From Nostoc sp. LPT (GTDB lineage: Bacteria > Cyanobacteriota > Cyanobacteriia > Cyanobacteriales > Nostocaceae): a stretch of 41,556 bases of DNA. The stretch is taken from NCBI RefSeq assembly GCF_017115165.1, contig NZ_JABXKF010000039.1, forward strand, positions 1 through 41,556, given 5' to 3'. How positions within the stretch are numbered: the stretch's first letter is position 1; each line of letters starts with the position of its first letter. Shown here piece by piece: positions 33,775 through 41,556 of this stretch. Under the pieces are notes generated by a model. That model worked only from the letters and a program-made list of their open reading frames with translations. It did no database searches and was not told the origin of the DNA. Made by a program: the position numbers and the translations under genes.

Positions 33775-34250
33775 TTAGCAACGACGATTTTTAGCTACCA
33801 CTAATATCATGTCTGCTTAAAGACTTATCATTAAGACGGCAGGGGAGCAGAGGCAGCGTGCGATCGCACCCCAAAAAATCCTTAAATAATTAAATATGCG
33901 ACATTAGTCTATGTATTAATACGGCATAAGAATATGAAAAACCGACCGGCTCAAGGTAATAAAGACACTCTAAGAGCGATCGCTATTATGACAGCATAAA
34001 TATATTTTGTATAGGAAGATACTTGTTGTGAACCTGGAAGTAGATTTTTTTATTTTACCTAAAAATCTAAGTAAACATACTAATACACTGTGACAGAAAT
34101 TTGCTTACCTTTAACAAGGGACTTGAGTAGGGACAATTTATGAATTGCTCCTACTTGTCTGCTTGCTTAATTGAGATGGTAGCTGGATTTGCGCCGCACT
34201 CTATTAGGCTGTGATTTGTTTATTATTCTCAGCTTAATTTCGGTCTAATC
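33775..34250. other. Non-coding stretch with a dispersed repeat
   Basis: A 476-base gap. At about 33804-33845 it holds a repeat (AATATCATGTCTG then TTAAAGACTTATCATTAAGAC) that recurs in diverged form at 39070-39107. The rest shows no gene; part must be the promoter of the aminomutase cluster. Confidence 0.65.
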
Positions 34251-35405
34251 ATGATCAAAAACACTATTCTAGAGCCTCTAGTAACTGATATTCGGTGTGA
34301 AGAAATTTGTCAGATTTTGGGAGAGACTTACAACCAGGAACGCTGGAACGATTGGCGCTGGCAAATGCGGCATCGATTGACTAAGCTAGAACACTTTCAG
34401 AAGTTATTAAGGCTTAGTGCTACCGAAGAACAGGGACTTTTAATTGCACCAGAAAAGTTTGCTGTAGCTGTAACCCCATACTTTGCATCGCTACTCGATC
34501 CAGAAGATCCGCTTTGCCCACTACGGTTACAAGTGATACCACGGCAAGAAGAACTAATAGTTAGTCCAGCAGACATGGTAGATCCATGCGGTGAAGATAA
34601 CGACACTCCAGTACCAGGACTCGTACACCGCTACCCTGACCGAGTGTTGCTGCTTGCCCTAGACAGTTGCGCCGCTTATTGTCGTTACTGCACCCGCTCT
34701 CGTTTGGTGAGCCAAGGTGAGATGTATCCAGTAACGCGGCGGTTGGATGCGATCGCTGCTTACCTGGAGGAACACACCGAGATCCGTGACGTGCTAATTT
34801 CCGGTGGCGATCCTCTATTGATGGCTGATGAACCTTTAGACAATTTGCTTGGGCGACTGCGTGCCATTAAGCATATTGAATTTATCCGCATTGGTTCTCG
34901 TGTGCCAAGTTTTTTACCGCAGCGAATTACACCGCAATTGGTTGCCTTACTTCGTAAACATCGTGTGTGGCTATCTTTGCACTTTTGTCATCTGCGGGAA
35001 CTTACCCCAGAAGTGGCACAAGCTTGCGATCGCCTTGCTGATGGCGGCATTCCTCTAGGCAGTCAAACCGTGCTGTTAAAAGGTGTGAATGATTCTGAAA
35101 AAGCCCTGAAGAATCTGTTTCACGGTCTTCTCAAGCTGCGTGTGCGACCTTATTATCTTTATCAATGCGACCCAGTTGTTGGCACTGCACATCTGCGAAC
35201 GAGTGTGCAAACTGGGCTTGATCTAATTTCTAAATTACGTGGTCATACTACTGGCTACGCTGTACCAACCTATGTAATTGATGCCCCTGGTGGTGGTGGC
35301 AAAGTCCCAATTCAAGCCGAGACTCTAGTTGCTTATGAGAATGGTACAGCTACAGTGCAAAATTGGGCAGGTAAGACGTACACCTATGTAGATCCAGTAA
35401 AGTAG
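34251..35405 (+). CDS. KamA-family radical SAM aminomutase (lysine 2,3-aminomutase-like)
   Basis: PLP- and SAM-dependent enzyme that moves the amino group of lysine from C2 to C3, giving beta-lysine. 384 residues with the radical SAM cluster motif CAAYCRYC (C140, C144, C147), the PLP lysine K351 in PGGGGKVPI, and the two acidic residues that bind the lysine side chain in the clostridial enzyme: D307 (YQCDPVVG) and D344 (VIDAPGGGG). Retaining both Asp favours lysine over glutamate as substrate. It lacks the short EpmB-like size and is not next to an EF-P lysyl-transfer gene. It is first in a likely operon with a SET-domain gene and an ATP-grasp gene, and no beta-lysine acetyltransferase (AblB) adjoins it. 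Confidence 0.9.
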   Translation: MIKNTILEPLVTDIRCEEICQILGETYNQERWNDWRWQMRHRLTKLEHFQKLLRLSATEEQGLLIAPEKFAVAVTPYFASLLDPEDPLCPLRLQVIPRQEELIVSPADMVDPCGEDNDTPVPGLVHRYPDRVLLLALDSCAAYCRYCTRSRLVSQGEMYPVTRRLDAIAAYLEEHTEIRDVLISGGDPLLMADEPLDNLLGRLRAIKHIEFIRIGSRVPSFLPQRITPQLVALLRKHRVWLSLHFCHLRELTPEVAQACDRLADGGIPLGSQTVLLKGVNDSEKALKNLFHGLLKLRVRPYYLYQCDPVVGTAHLRTSVQTGLDLISKLRGHTTGYAVPTYVIDAPGGGGKVPIQAETLVAYENGTATVQNWAGKTYTYVDPVK

Positions 35406-35517
35406 GTTTAACCCTATATATAAGTTGCTTGCCATCATCAAAAAGGGTCAGTTGGAATAAGTTCTGTTGAGTTCTTGGCAAACCGAAAAACTAAGTAATT
35501 GCAGGAGATTAGTTGGA

Positions 35518-35904
35518 ATGTTGATTGTTGGTAATACAAACCTAAAAGGTCGAGGTGTCTTCGCACAGAAGCGCTTTTTGAAAGGACAACTCATTGAGAG
35601 AGTGTCAGTTGTTGTTATACCCGCAGAACAGGTTAAATTCCTAGATAAAACGATTTTGGGCAACTATTACTACGATTGGGAAGATAAAGCTGCGGCGATC
35701 GCTTTAGGTTTCTCTTCCTTGATCAACCATTCCTACCATCCTAATACTTATTATGTGAAAAAATTCGCCGACCGAGAATTGGATCTGATTGCCTATAGAG
35801 ATATAGAAGTAGGAGAAGAAATTACTGCCAACTACAACGGTTCTCCTGATGATAAATCTCCTATATGGTTTGATGTTGTTGATGAGATATTTTCACTTAA
35901 TTAA
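35518..35904 (+). CDS. SET-domain protein
   Basis: A 128-residue SET-domain protein: GRGVFAQKRFLKGQLIE (SAM-binding N-terminal part), the pseudoknot signature LINHSYHPNTYY and EVGEEITANYNG. SET proteins methylate lysines of proteins. It is small, lacking pre- and post-SET parts. ATG 35518 has AGGAG 11 bases upstream; an in-frame TTG 35467 would add 17 residues. It sits between the aminomutase and the ATP-grasp gene, 112 and 90 bases away. A partner role with beta-lysine or a ligated product is inference. Confidence 0.85.
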   Translation: MLIVGNTNLKGRGVFAQKRFLKGQLIERVSVVVIPAEQVKFLDKTILGNYYYDWEDKAAAIALGFSSLINHSYHPNTYYVKKFADRELDLIAYRDIEVGEEITANYNGSPDDKSPIWFDVVDEIFSLN

Positions 35905-35994
35905 CGATTTAGTAATCGGAATTCCTTAATTAAGATATCTGATTTGTACGTTAAAGCTAACAGAGAAAGTTTTCTCACTAGGAATTATCGGGCT

Positions 35995-36984
35995 ATGGGG
36001 TTATTTATTGGTCTGTGTTATGACCTGAAAGCAGACTACCTTAAGGCTGGTTTCAGTGCCTCTGAGGTGATGGAGTTCGACGATGAAGAAACTATCATCG
36101 CGCTAGAAACTGCACTATTGCAGTTAGGTCATCAGGTTGAACGTGTTGGCAATGGTAAAGAACTTGCTCGGCGCTTGGCAAAAGGCGATCGCTGGGATCT
36201 GGTTTTCAATATTGCTGAGGGTTTAAAGGGTCGCTCTCGTGAAGCTCAAGTCCCGGCAATCTGCGAATTATTCGCTCAACCTTACACCTTTTCCGATCCG
36301 CTTACCTGCGCCCTGACGTTAGACAAGGCGCTGGCTAAGAGAGTAGTGCGCGATCGCGGTTTGCCGACAGCCCCCTTTGAGGTCGTGAATACTACCGCAG
36401 AAGCAGCAGCCGTGTCGCTACCAATGCCACTTTTCCTTAAGCCGATGGCGGAGGGCAGTTCTAAAGGGGTAACTGGGCGTTCTCTTGTCAAAGAACATCA
36501 GGAGCTAGTAAATGCTTATCAAGTATTACACGAACTTTTTGGGCAACCAATACTCGTGGAAACCTTTCTTCCTGGTAGAGAAGTAACAGTAGGCATTATT
36601 GGCAACGGTAGCAACTCACGGGTAGTAGGTGTGATGGAAGTAATTTTTACAGGGCAAGTGGAAGCTTTCGCCTACACGACTCTCAACAAAGATGAGTATT
36701 TGGAACGGGTATCTTATCGTTTACTCATAGATCCTGAACCACTGGCAGCACAAGCAAAGCAACTGGCGCTGGATGCTTACCATACTCTTGGTTGCCGTGA
36801 CGCCGCCCGCGTGGATCTGCGCTGCGATCCTAACGGTGTGTTGCAGTTTATGGAGCTTAACCCATTGCCAGGATTACATCATGTCCGCTCAGACTTGCCA
36901 ATGATGGGACGTTTGGGTGGTGTGACATACACAGAAATCATTGCTGAAATAGTCGAGTCTGCATGGCAAAGATATAAATGCTGA
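35995..36984 (+). CDS. ATP-grasp ligase of the D-Ala-D-Ala ligase family
   Basis: A 329-residue ATP-grasp enzyme: N-terminal part MGLFIGLCYDLKADYL, FNIAEGLKGRSREAQVPAIC, the ATP lysine in LFLKPMAEGSSKGV, VETFLPGREVTVGII, and metal-binding RVDLRCD and FMELNPLPGLH. These are the motifs of D-alanine-D-alanine ligase and related peptide ligases, but the N-terminal part is unlike cell-wall Ddl and the gene is outside any cell-wall cluster. Start ATG 35995 is preferred to TTG 35944. Next to the aminomutase, it may join beta-lysine to another amino acid; the substrate cannot be read. Confidence 0.87.
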   Translation: MGLFIGLCYDLKADYLKAGFSASEVMEFDDEETIIALETALLQLGHQVERVGNGKELARRLAKGDRWDLVFNIAEGLKGRSREAQVPAICELFAQPYTFSDPLTCALTLDKALAKRVVRDRGLPTAPFEVVNTTAEAAAVSLPMPLFLKPMAEGSSKGVTGRSLVKEHQELVNAYQVLHELFGQPILVETFLPGREVTVGIIGNGSNSRVVGVMEVIFTGQVEAFAYTTLNKDEYLERVSYRLLIDPEPLAAQAKQLALDAYHTLGCRDAARVDLRCDPNGVLQFMELNPLPGLHHVRSDLPMMGRLGGVTYTEIIAEIVESAWQRYKC

Positions 36985-37178
36985 ACAAGAAGCAGGGGGG
37001 CAAACTGACAGGTACAACTAGGTGCAACAAATCTACACATATCAGCTACTTCCCCCGTCCCTCTGCCCTTATTTTATGCAATATGAAGTTGCTCAAACTA
37101 AACTACAGAGGGATGTTAGGTGATAGGCTCATCTTATAGTGTGTTAAATACTGTTACCTAACTGTGGAGAATATACTC

Positions 37179-37406
37179 ATGAATTTATTATTTATGCAAA
37201 CAGCAGCACCAGCTATAGATGCTGCCCCTCATTTTCCTGTTGCTTTTACCTTGGTGTATGTCGTTGGTTTTATTGCCGCTGTCACCATTGGTTCAATAGC
37301 TTGGTACAACTCGAAACGCCCCGCAGGTTGGGAAAGCAAAGAACGTCCTGATTTTGTGCCTAAGGTTGATAAAGAAGAAACTCCTGGTCTGGGTGAACCT
37401 AAGTAA
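37179..37406 (+). CDS. Psb35-like photosystem II assembly protein
   Basis: A 75-residue membrane protein with one hydrophobic span (VAFTLVYVVGFIAAVTIGSIAW) and a polar C-terminus YNSKRPAGWESKERPDFVPK, which I recall as the hallmark of the cyanobacterial Psb35 (Ssl2148) family, linked to CP47 and high-light-inducible proteins in photosystem II assembly. ATG 37179 has GGAG nine bases upstream; GTG 37164 is less likely. Identification is from memory, not from a search. Confidence 0.72.
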   Translation: MNLLFMQTAAPAIDAAPHFPVAFTLVYVVGFIAAVTIGSIAWYNSKRPAGWESKERPDFVPKVDKEETPGLGEPK

Positions 37407-37614
37407 TAAGCAGTGATCAGTGCTGAGTTTAATAATCAAACTTACAGCAGTATTCATTTATTTTGAACCACATCTTGCGTTATCCAAAATCCTTGTATAG
37501 ACGTGGTAGTCCTACGTCTATACATTCTTTTTCACTCATATTTCTAATGAAAAGTGCTGTAAAAAGTATTAGAAAAATTTTCATTATGGAAACCTACGCT
37601 TCAGAAGAAGAACC

Positions 37615-38133
37615 TCAAAAGGTCAAGCGGTAAATGAGTTCATCAGAAGGTTTGCCTTTAACAAATTCTGCATTGCGATTGATTTTGTGCAAGTGGAACC
37701 CAAGCCTCTCGACCACTTTACGGGAGGCAAGATTGTACTCATTCACCGATGCGTGTAGTGTGGATAAGTTAAAGCGTTGTCGGGTTTCGGCAATGGCTAG
37801 AGAACTGTAAACGTGGGCGTATCCTCGGTTCTGGAAACCAACGAATGTCATAAAGCCGATTTCCGCATATTGATCGTCGAAAATACCTATCTCGACAACA
37901 CCAACATATTGGTTTTGGGGAGTTACGGCAACCCATTTCAGCCAGATCATAGTCTCGTTATCTGGTGATTTTTCTAGGGTGGCGGACTGAAATTTTTGCT
38001 TAACCTCCATGAGAGTCGGGATTTGCTCCTCAAGGTATTCGTACAGATGTGGGTTGCTTATATGGGAGTACAGAATCTCGGCGTGCTGTTCCGTAACCTT
38101 TTTTAGGCGCAAGATTACCGCGTCTGTTGCCAT
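37615..38133 (-). CDS. GNAT family N-acetyltransferase
   Basis: A 172-residue acetyltransferase of the RimJ/RimL-like type: VGVVEIGIFDDQYAEIGFMTF, GFQNRGYAHVYSS (acetyl-CoA loop Q/RxxGxA-like) and NLASRKVVERLGF. It transfers acetyl from acetyl-CoA to an amino group; acceptor unknown. It follows the cyclic-nucleotide-binding gene on the same strand. It is near the aminomutase cluster but reads the other way, so a link to beta-lysine acetylation is only speculative. Confidence 0.88.
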   Translation of the reverse strand: MATDAVILRLKKVTEQHAEILYSHISNPHLYEYLEEQIPTLMEVKQKFQSATLEKSPDNETMIWLKWVAVTPQNQYVGVVEIGIFDDQYAEIGFMTFVGFQNRGYAHVYSSLAIAETRQRFNLSTLHASVNEYNLASRKVVERLGFHLHKINRNAEFVKGKPSDELIYRLTF

Positions 38134-38201
38134 AATTTTTCTGATTCTCTTTTATTAGTTTCGTTAGATTTACTCTCGACTGCTCAAGATTGACTTGATT
38201 A

Positions 38202-38642
38202 TTAACTCTGCAAAGAGGTAACATTCATATCGTCATTTAATCTGCGAATCAGACGGGATAACTCACGAATGATATTCACCGCAATTTCGGGAGTTTCTTC
38301 GATCGCATCATATAGTTGCTCTTGCGTCAGTTCTAAAAATTCACAAGGTTCCAAAGTGGTTGCAGTAGCAGATCGAGGTTGAGTATCAAATACTGCCATC
38401 TCCCCAAAGTATTTTCCCTGTTCCACCTCTGCCAACTGTTTATTCCCAATGTGAACTTTAACTCGACCGGAGACGACAATATAGAGCGATCGCCCTTCTT
38501 CTCCCTGTCGAAAAATCGTGTAATTAGCTGGGAATGACAATTCGTTCATCACTGAAGTGAGCCGCACAATAAAATCATCCCGCAATTCCTTAAAAATCGG
38601 GACTCGCCGGACAAATAATAAACGGTCAACACTGGTTAGCAT
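38202..38642 (-). CDS. Cyclic-nucleotide-binding domain protein
   Basis: A 146-residue single-domain protein of the Crp/cNMP-binding type: IFKELRDDFIVRLTSVM, FRQGEEGRSLYIVVSGRVKV, then YFGEMAVFDTQPRSATATTLEP, which is the phosphate-binding cassette (GEMAxF..xPRSATA). It has no helix-turn-helix, so it is a sensor rather than a DNA-binding regulator. The C-terminal helix (VNIIRELSRLIRRLNDD) may bind a partner. Same strand as the GNAT gene. Confidence 0.9.
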   Translation of the reverse strand: MLTSVDRLLFVRRVPIFKELRDDFIVRLTSVMNELSFPANYTIFRQGEEGRSLYIVVSGRVKVHIGNKQLAEVEQGKYFGEMAVFDTQPRSATATTLEPCEFLELTQEQLYDAIEETPEIAVNIIRELSRLIRRLNDDMNVTSLQS

Positions 38643-39548
38643 AATTACAAGTTAAAAATTCAACATTACTGAATATCTCAAAACTGAAGTCAGAGGGCGA
38701 TTAGTCATATTACCGATGTTGAATGCTAGCCGTCAAGGATATCCCAGGCTTTACCATCCTCAGTACTGAGTGCTGAGTGCTGAGTGCTGAGTGCTGAGTA
38801 AAAAAAAGAGTATTCACCACTTTTGCACTTGGGTTTTTGCCCCGCCCTTTGTGGGCGGTCTTTTAACTCTAAGCCGAGGCACTTTCAACTCAGCACTCTT
38901 CATCAACTGACAAGGGTTTTCTTCAATAAAAGCGATGCCTACGGCGGTAAACTACGCATAAAAGTTTCTCAAACAATAGCTCAGTATTCAATACTACTCG
39001 CTTTGTGCATTTTGAACTCAGAATTGGGTTTAGGGAAAAGGTTAAAGGTTTTTTCTTTCCCTTTTCCCCTCATATCGTGTCTGGCTAAAGACTTATCATT
39101 TAGACCGCAGTTCTTGCTGGGGGCAGAGAGTAGGGAGAAAGAGGCTTTTGGGATTTTTACACAGATGCGGTAATCATAAGTGATTAACCGGGCTTGATAT
39201 CATGAGTGTCAATGTGTAGAAAGCCCAAAACATATAGTAAAATTGTCAATCACTTTTATTTATCCTTTTAAGAAACAAGAGTATTTGCTCTTATTTGGTT
39301 GAAAGCCATAATATTGAGTTCATCAGCTCCCAAGGTACCTTGCTGAGATAAAAAATCACCAATTTGATTGGAGGCGTAGTTTACCGCCGTAGGCATCGCC
39401 TCTAAGAACTGGGGAACTGGCTGATGACTAGCAAACCTTAATCGGTTGTCGTTAGGTAAAACAGTCACAAAATCTTCTAACCTGCCCTCACATCGAGAAG
39501 CAGAGAAGGACTAAGACAAACAGCATTGAATTATCGTGAGCAACAAAT
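38643..39548. other. Repeat-rich non-coding region
   Basis: A 906-base stretch with AGTGCTGAGT decamers (38761-38800), two facing copies of the palindromic family (38932-38957 and 39374-39399) and a diverged copy of the 33804 repeat (39070-39107). Open frames here (such as 39268-39468 on the minus strand, 66 codons) run through these repeats and look accidental, although the last 30 codons of that frame (DELNIMAFNQIRANTLVS) could be a gene remnant. No RNA gene was recognised. Confidence 0.6.
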
Positions 39549-40223
39549 ATGACTTGGTTAATTAGTACATTAATTATTGGAATCTCTGTCGCTTTTGCAA
39601 CCACCTTTGACGACAACTTATATTTGACGGCTTTCTTCGGGAAAGTCAATCGTAACTTTCGTCCTAAGCATATTGTTCTCGGTGAATTTCTGGGATTTAC
39701 TACCTTAGTATGTGCTAGTCTCCCTGGCTTCTTCGGCGGCCTGATTATTCCCAGCACCTGGATTGGTTTGCTGGGTTTACTTCCTATTGCCATTGGTATC
39801 AGTAATTTCATTAGTCGAGAAGAGGAAGAAGAGACAGTGCAAGCGGTGTCACTTGACTTAAACTCTCCTGTAAAATCTGGACGCCAGAAGAAATCACTAT
39901 TCGCAACCATCCGCGATCCTCAAACTTACCGCGTTTCCGCTGTCACCATTGCTAATGGAGGAAACAACATTGGAATTTATGTACCCTTGTTTGCTAGTAG
40001 TAATCTTCCAAGTTTGGGCGTAATTGTTTGTGTTTGCTATTGCACTGTTGGGGCATGGTGCTTACTCTCTTACAACCTGACTCGTAATCCTCTGATGACT
40101 CCCGTTTTAACTCGCTACGGTCGAAAAATCTTCCCCTTTGTCTTAATCTACTTGGGACTTTCTATCTTAATTAAAAGTGAAACATATCGACTTTTACCTA
40201 GTCTGGCAATGCTTGGGAGTTAG
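39549..40223 (+). CDS. CadD-family transporter
   Basis: A 224-residue membrane protein of the cadmium-resistance transporter (CadD) family: TTFDDNLYLTAFFGKV near the start and TIANGGNNIGIYVPLFA in the second half form the paired acidic/Asn motifs of the two-fold repeat, with about six hydrophobic spans. A charged cytoplasmic loop (SREEEEETVQ, then SGRQKKS) separates the halves. Family members export cadmium or other cations; actual substrate unknown. It is followed 212 bases later by the pentapeptide gene. Confidence 0.85.
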   Translation: MTWLISTLIIGISVAFATTFDDNLYLTAFFGKVNRNFRPKHIVLGEFLGFTTLVCASLPGFFGGLIIPSTWIGLLGLLPIAIGISNFISREEEEETVQAVSLDLNSPVKSGRQKKSLFATIRDPQTYRVSAVTIANGGNNIGIYVPLFASSNLPSLGVIVCVCYCTVGAWCLLSYNLTRNPLMTPVLTRYGRKIFPFVLIYLGLSILIKSETYRLLPSLAMLGS

Positions 40224-40435
40224 GTATGACGCCGCAATTCCTGATCGGTGCTATGTCCCTGATGTAAGTAAACAAATCAGCGATCATTTCCCATCCAAAA
40301 AGATTTTTAATCACTTGAATTTATCAATATGAATAACAATAATATTTGCTCTTATCAATCAAGTTATCTAAAGTGAGAATAAAGCACATTATCGATGGCT
40401 CTTATAAAAGCAAGCCCACCAATAGGAATCAGATT

Positions 40436-41074
40436 ATGAAGGAACTAATGAATCAATCAAATTCTAAAAAATTAACTCAGTGGCTCGTAACAGCAGTGTT
40501 TCTGGTAGTTGTCGCGGGATTTACTCTGCTTATCCAGCCCAGCGCTAGAGCGCAAACACTAACACGATTCATACCTACAGAATCTGAACTAGCTCCAGTT
40601 GAATTGCCAATGGAGCCTGTAACACCACCAGTAATATCTCCAGTTGTATCGCCAATAGTGTCTGTAGCAGAAAACATTAGACATTTATTACAAACCAATG
40701 AATGTGTAGGCTGTAACCTGGCTGGGGCAATGCTAAAGGACGTAAACCTGCAAGCAGCTAACTTGGAGGGTGCTAACTTACAAAATGCAGACTTAGAAAG
40801 AGCTAACTTGCAGCAAACAAACTTACAAGGGGCTAACTTTCAAGGAGCAGATTTAGGCAAGGTAAACCTTTGGGGAGCAAACCTGGTAGGAGCAAACCTT
40901 TTTGATGCAGATTTAGAGAAAGCCAATCTCTTGGGAGCAAATTTGCAAACTGCTAACTTACAAAACGCAGACTTGGAAAAGACAAATCTGACAAATGCAA
41001 ACATCCAGGGAGCTAACCTGATGGGCGTTGATTTGGAAGATGCAATCAGACCAGAAGGATTTGGTATTCAGTAA
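40436..41074 (+). CDS. Exported pentapeptide-repeat protein
   Basis: A 212-residue protein. ATG 40436 (AGGA eight bases before) gives a signal peptide MKELMNQSNSKKLTQWLVTAVFLVVVAGFTLLIQ, cleaved near ARAQ. A Pro/Val/Glu-rich linker follows (residues about 45-75), then CVGCNL and about 18 pentapeptides of the A(N/D)LxX type (DLERANLQQTNLQGANFQGADL), which form a right-handed beta-helix. No enzyme motif. The periplasmic or luminal place is inferred from the signal. A terminator follows. Confidence 0.88.
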   Translation: MKELMNQSNSKKLTQWLVTAVFLVVVAGFTLLIQPSARAQTLTRFIPTESELAPVELPMEPVTPPVISPVVSPIVSVAENIRHLLQTNECVGCNLAGAMLKDVNLQAANLEGANLQNADLERANLQQTNLQGANFQGADLGKVNLWGANLVGANLFDADLEKANLLGANLQTANLQNADLEKTNLTNANIQGANLMGVDLEDAIRPEGFGIQ

Positions 41075-41115
41075 TTAAACTAAAGTTGTCGGTGCAAATT
41101 TCATAAAAAATATCA

Positions 41116-41155
41116 AAAGCCTGATTCAGCAATGAATACAGGCTTTATTTTAATA
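41116..41155 (+). terminator. Terminator after the pentapeptide gene
   Basis: Stem AAAGCCTG (41116-41123) with CAGGCTTT (41139-41146), 15-base loop, followed by ATTTTAATATTT. It lies 42 bases after the stop codon. Confidence 0.75.
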
Positions 41156-41556
41156 TTTAAAGGCTCGCTGCGATCGCTTCCTTTGCCACGGTTTTAATGA
41201 TATAAAGCGTGTTTTATATCATGTCTCTTGTGAGGTAGAAGAACCCCACCCCCAGCCCCTCCCCTTGTAAGGCTACGGTGTACACACAAGTCTGAAATAG
41301 CTGATTAACCAAGGTTTTACCCCACCCTAACCCTCACGCCACTTGCTTCAAGTCGGGCTTTGCCCGCCCAACGCAGTGGCTCCCCTTATAAAGGGGAGGG
41401 AACTAAATTTCCTGTTTCCCCCCTTTATAAGGCTACGGTGTACACACAAGTCTCTACGTTGTTCTTTGAATCTGGGTTTTATCCCACCCTAACCACTGCT
41501 TGAATTCAATAAACGACCACCCGAATTCAATAAACGACCACCCGAATTCAATAAAC
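41156..41556. other. Repeat-rich end of the window
   Basis: No gene. A 26-base direct repeat (TAAGGCTACGGTGTACACACAAGTCT without gaps) occurs at 41268-41293 and 41428-41453, each followed by a related CCCACCCTAACC string. Between them is CCCCTTATAAAGGGG, a palindrome. The end is the 21-base tandem repeat starting at 41502. Confidence 0.75.
41502..41556. repeat. 21-base tandem repeat at the window end
   Basis: Two full units (GAATTCAATAAACGACCACC plus C) and a third cut at 13 bases by the window end. The sequence ends inside it, so the real array is probably longer. Confidence 0.9.

Noticed and set aside
37615..38133. AblB beta-lysine acetyltransferase for the aminomutase
   Set aside because: The GNAT protein is RimJ/RimL-like, on the other strand and not adjacent; nothing specific ties it to beta-lysine.
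38823..39173. 116-codon frame on the plus strand
   Set aside because: It reads through dispersed repeats and has no protein-like pattern.
39268..39468. 66-codon minus-strand gene
   Set aside because: Its middle is coded by the palindromic repeat (39374-39399) and no ribosome site is clear; noted only as a possible relic.
41502..41556. CRISPR array at the window end
   Set aside because: Pure 21-base tandem repeat without spacers.

Overview
The window looks like a chromosomal piece of a filamentous, probably nitrogen-fixing cyanobacterium of the Nostocales. The signs are many HIP1 octamers (GCGATCGC), heptanucleotide tandem repeats, a cytochrome f/Rieske gene pair with cyanobacterial sequences, cyanobacteria-specific families (DUF3067, DUF1350, DUF6887/DUF6888, a Psb35-like protein, many Uma2/DUF820 proteins) and giant STAND-WD40 proteins. 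Both window edges lie in tandem repeats, as contig ends often do. No tRNA, rRNA or CRISPR array was seen.

Layout. 66-2074 (-): pilB, broken by two single-base insertions. 2431-8601 (+): chaperone cluster grpE, dnaK, dnaJ, then a TusA-like gene and rsgA with overlapping ends; a 710-base, apparently structured spacer separates dnaK from dnaJ. 8694-10045: two Uma2 proteins. 10338-11927: GH57 glycogen branching enzyme. 11997-14165: a DUF6888/DUF6887 pair, a Uma2 protein, a gene fragment and a DUF6717 protein. 14330-16023 (-): petC-petA (Rieske protein and cytochrome f) with a strong terminator, DUF3067 divergent, and tatC (18861-19655, -) close by; the Rieske protein carries a twin-arginine signal, so the export component lies near its likely substrate. 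16695-18809: an unknown protein, a DUF1350 hydrolase-like protein and an IS66-type transposase remnant. 20063-21207: a small exported-looking protein and a short-chain dehydrogenase.

21841-33774 is an accessory, defence-like region. It holds an AAA ATPase overlapping a 1712-residue STAND NTPase with 14 WD40 repeats, an orphan DUF433 antitoxin, a UPF0175/DUF3368 (PIN) toxin-antitoxin pair, a Uma2 protein, an AbrB antitoxin whose PIN toxin is cut to 17 codons, a long prokaryotic Argonaute in an AT-rich gene, and another Uma2 nuclease-like protein.

34251-36984 (+) is a three-gene cluster: a lysine 2,3-aminomutase-like radical SAM enzyme, a SET-domain protein and a D-Ala-D-Ala-ligase-type ATP-grasp enzyme. 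Together they suggest a route that makes and then ligates beta-lysine. The rest holds a Psb35-like photosystem II protein, a GNAT acetyltransferase, a cyclic-nucleotide-binding protein, a CadD-family transporter and an exported pentapeptide-repeat protein, followed by repeat-rich DNA.

The best candidates for something new are the Argonaute locus (its Glu-finger position appears to be Asp), the AAA/STAND-WD40 pair, and the aminomutase/SET/ATP-grasp cluster. Repeat elements have also been taken up in frame inside two proteins (RsgA and the STAND protein). All functional calls are from reading motifs by eye; no database search was run.
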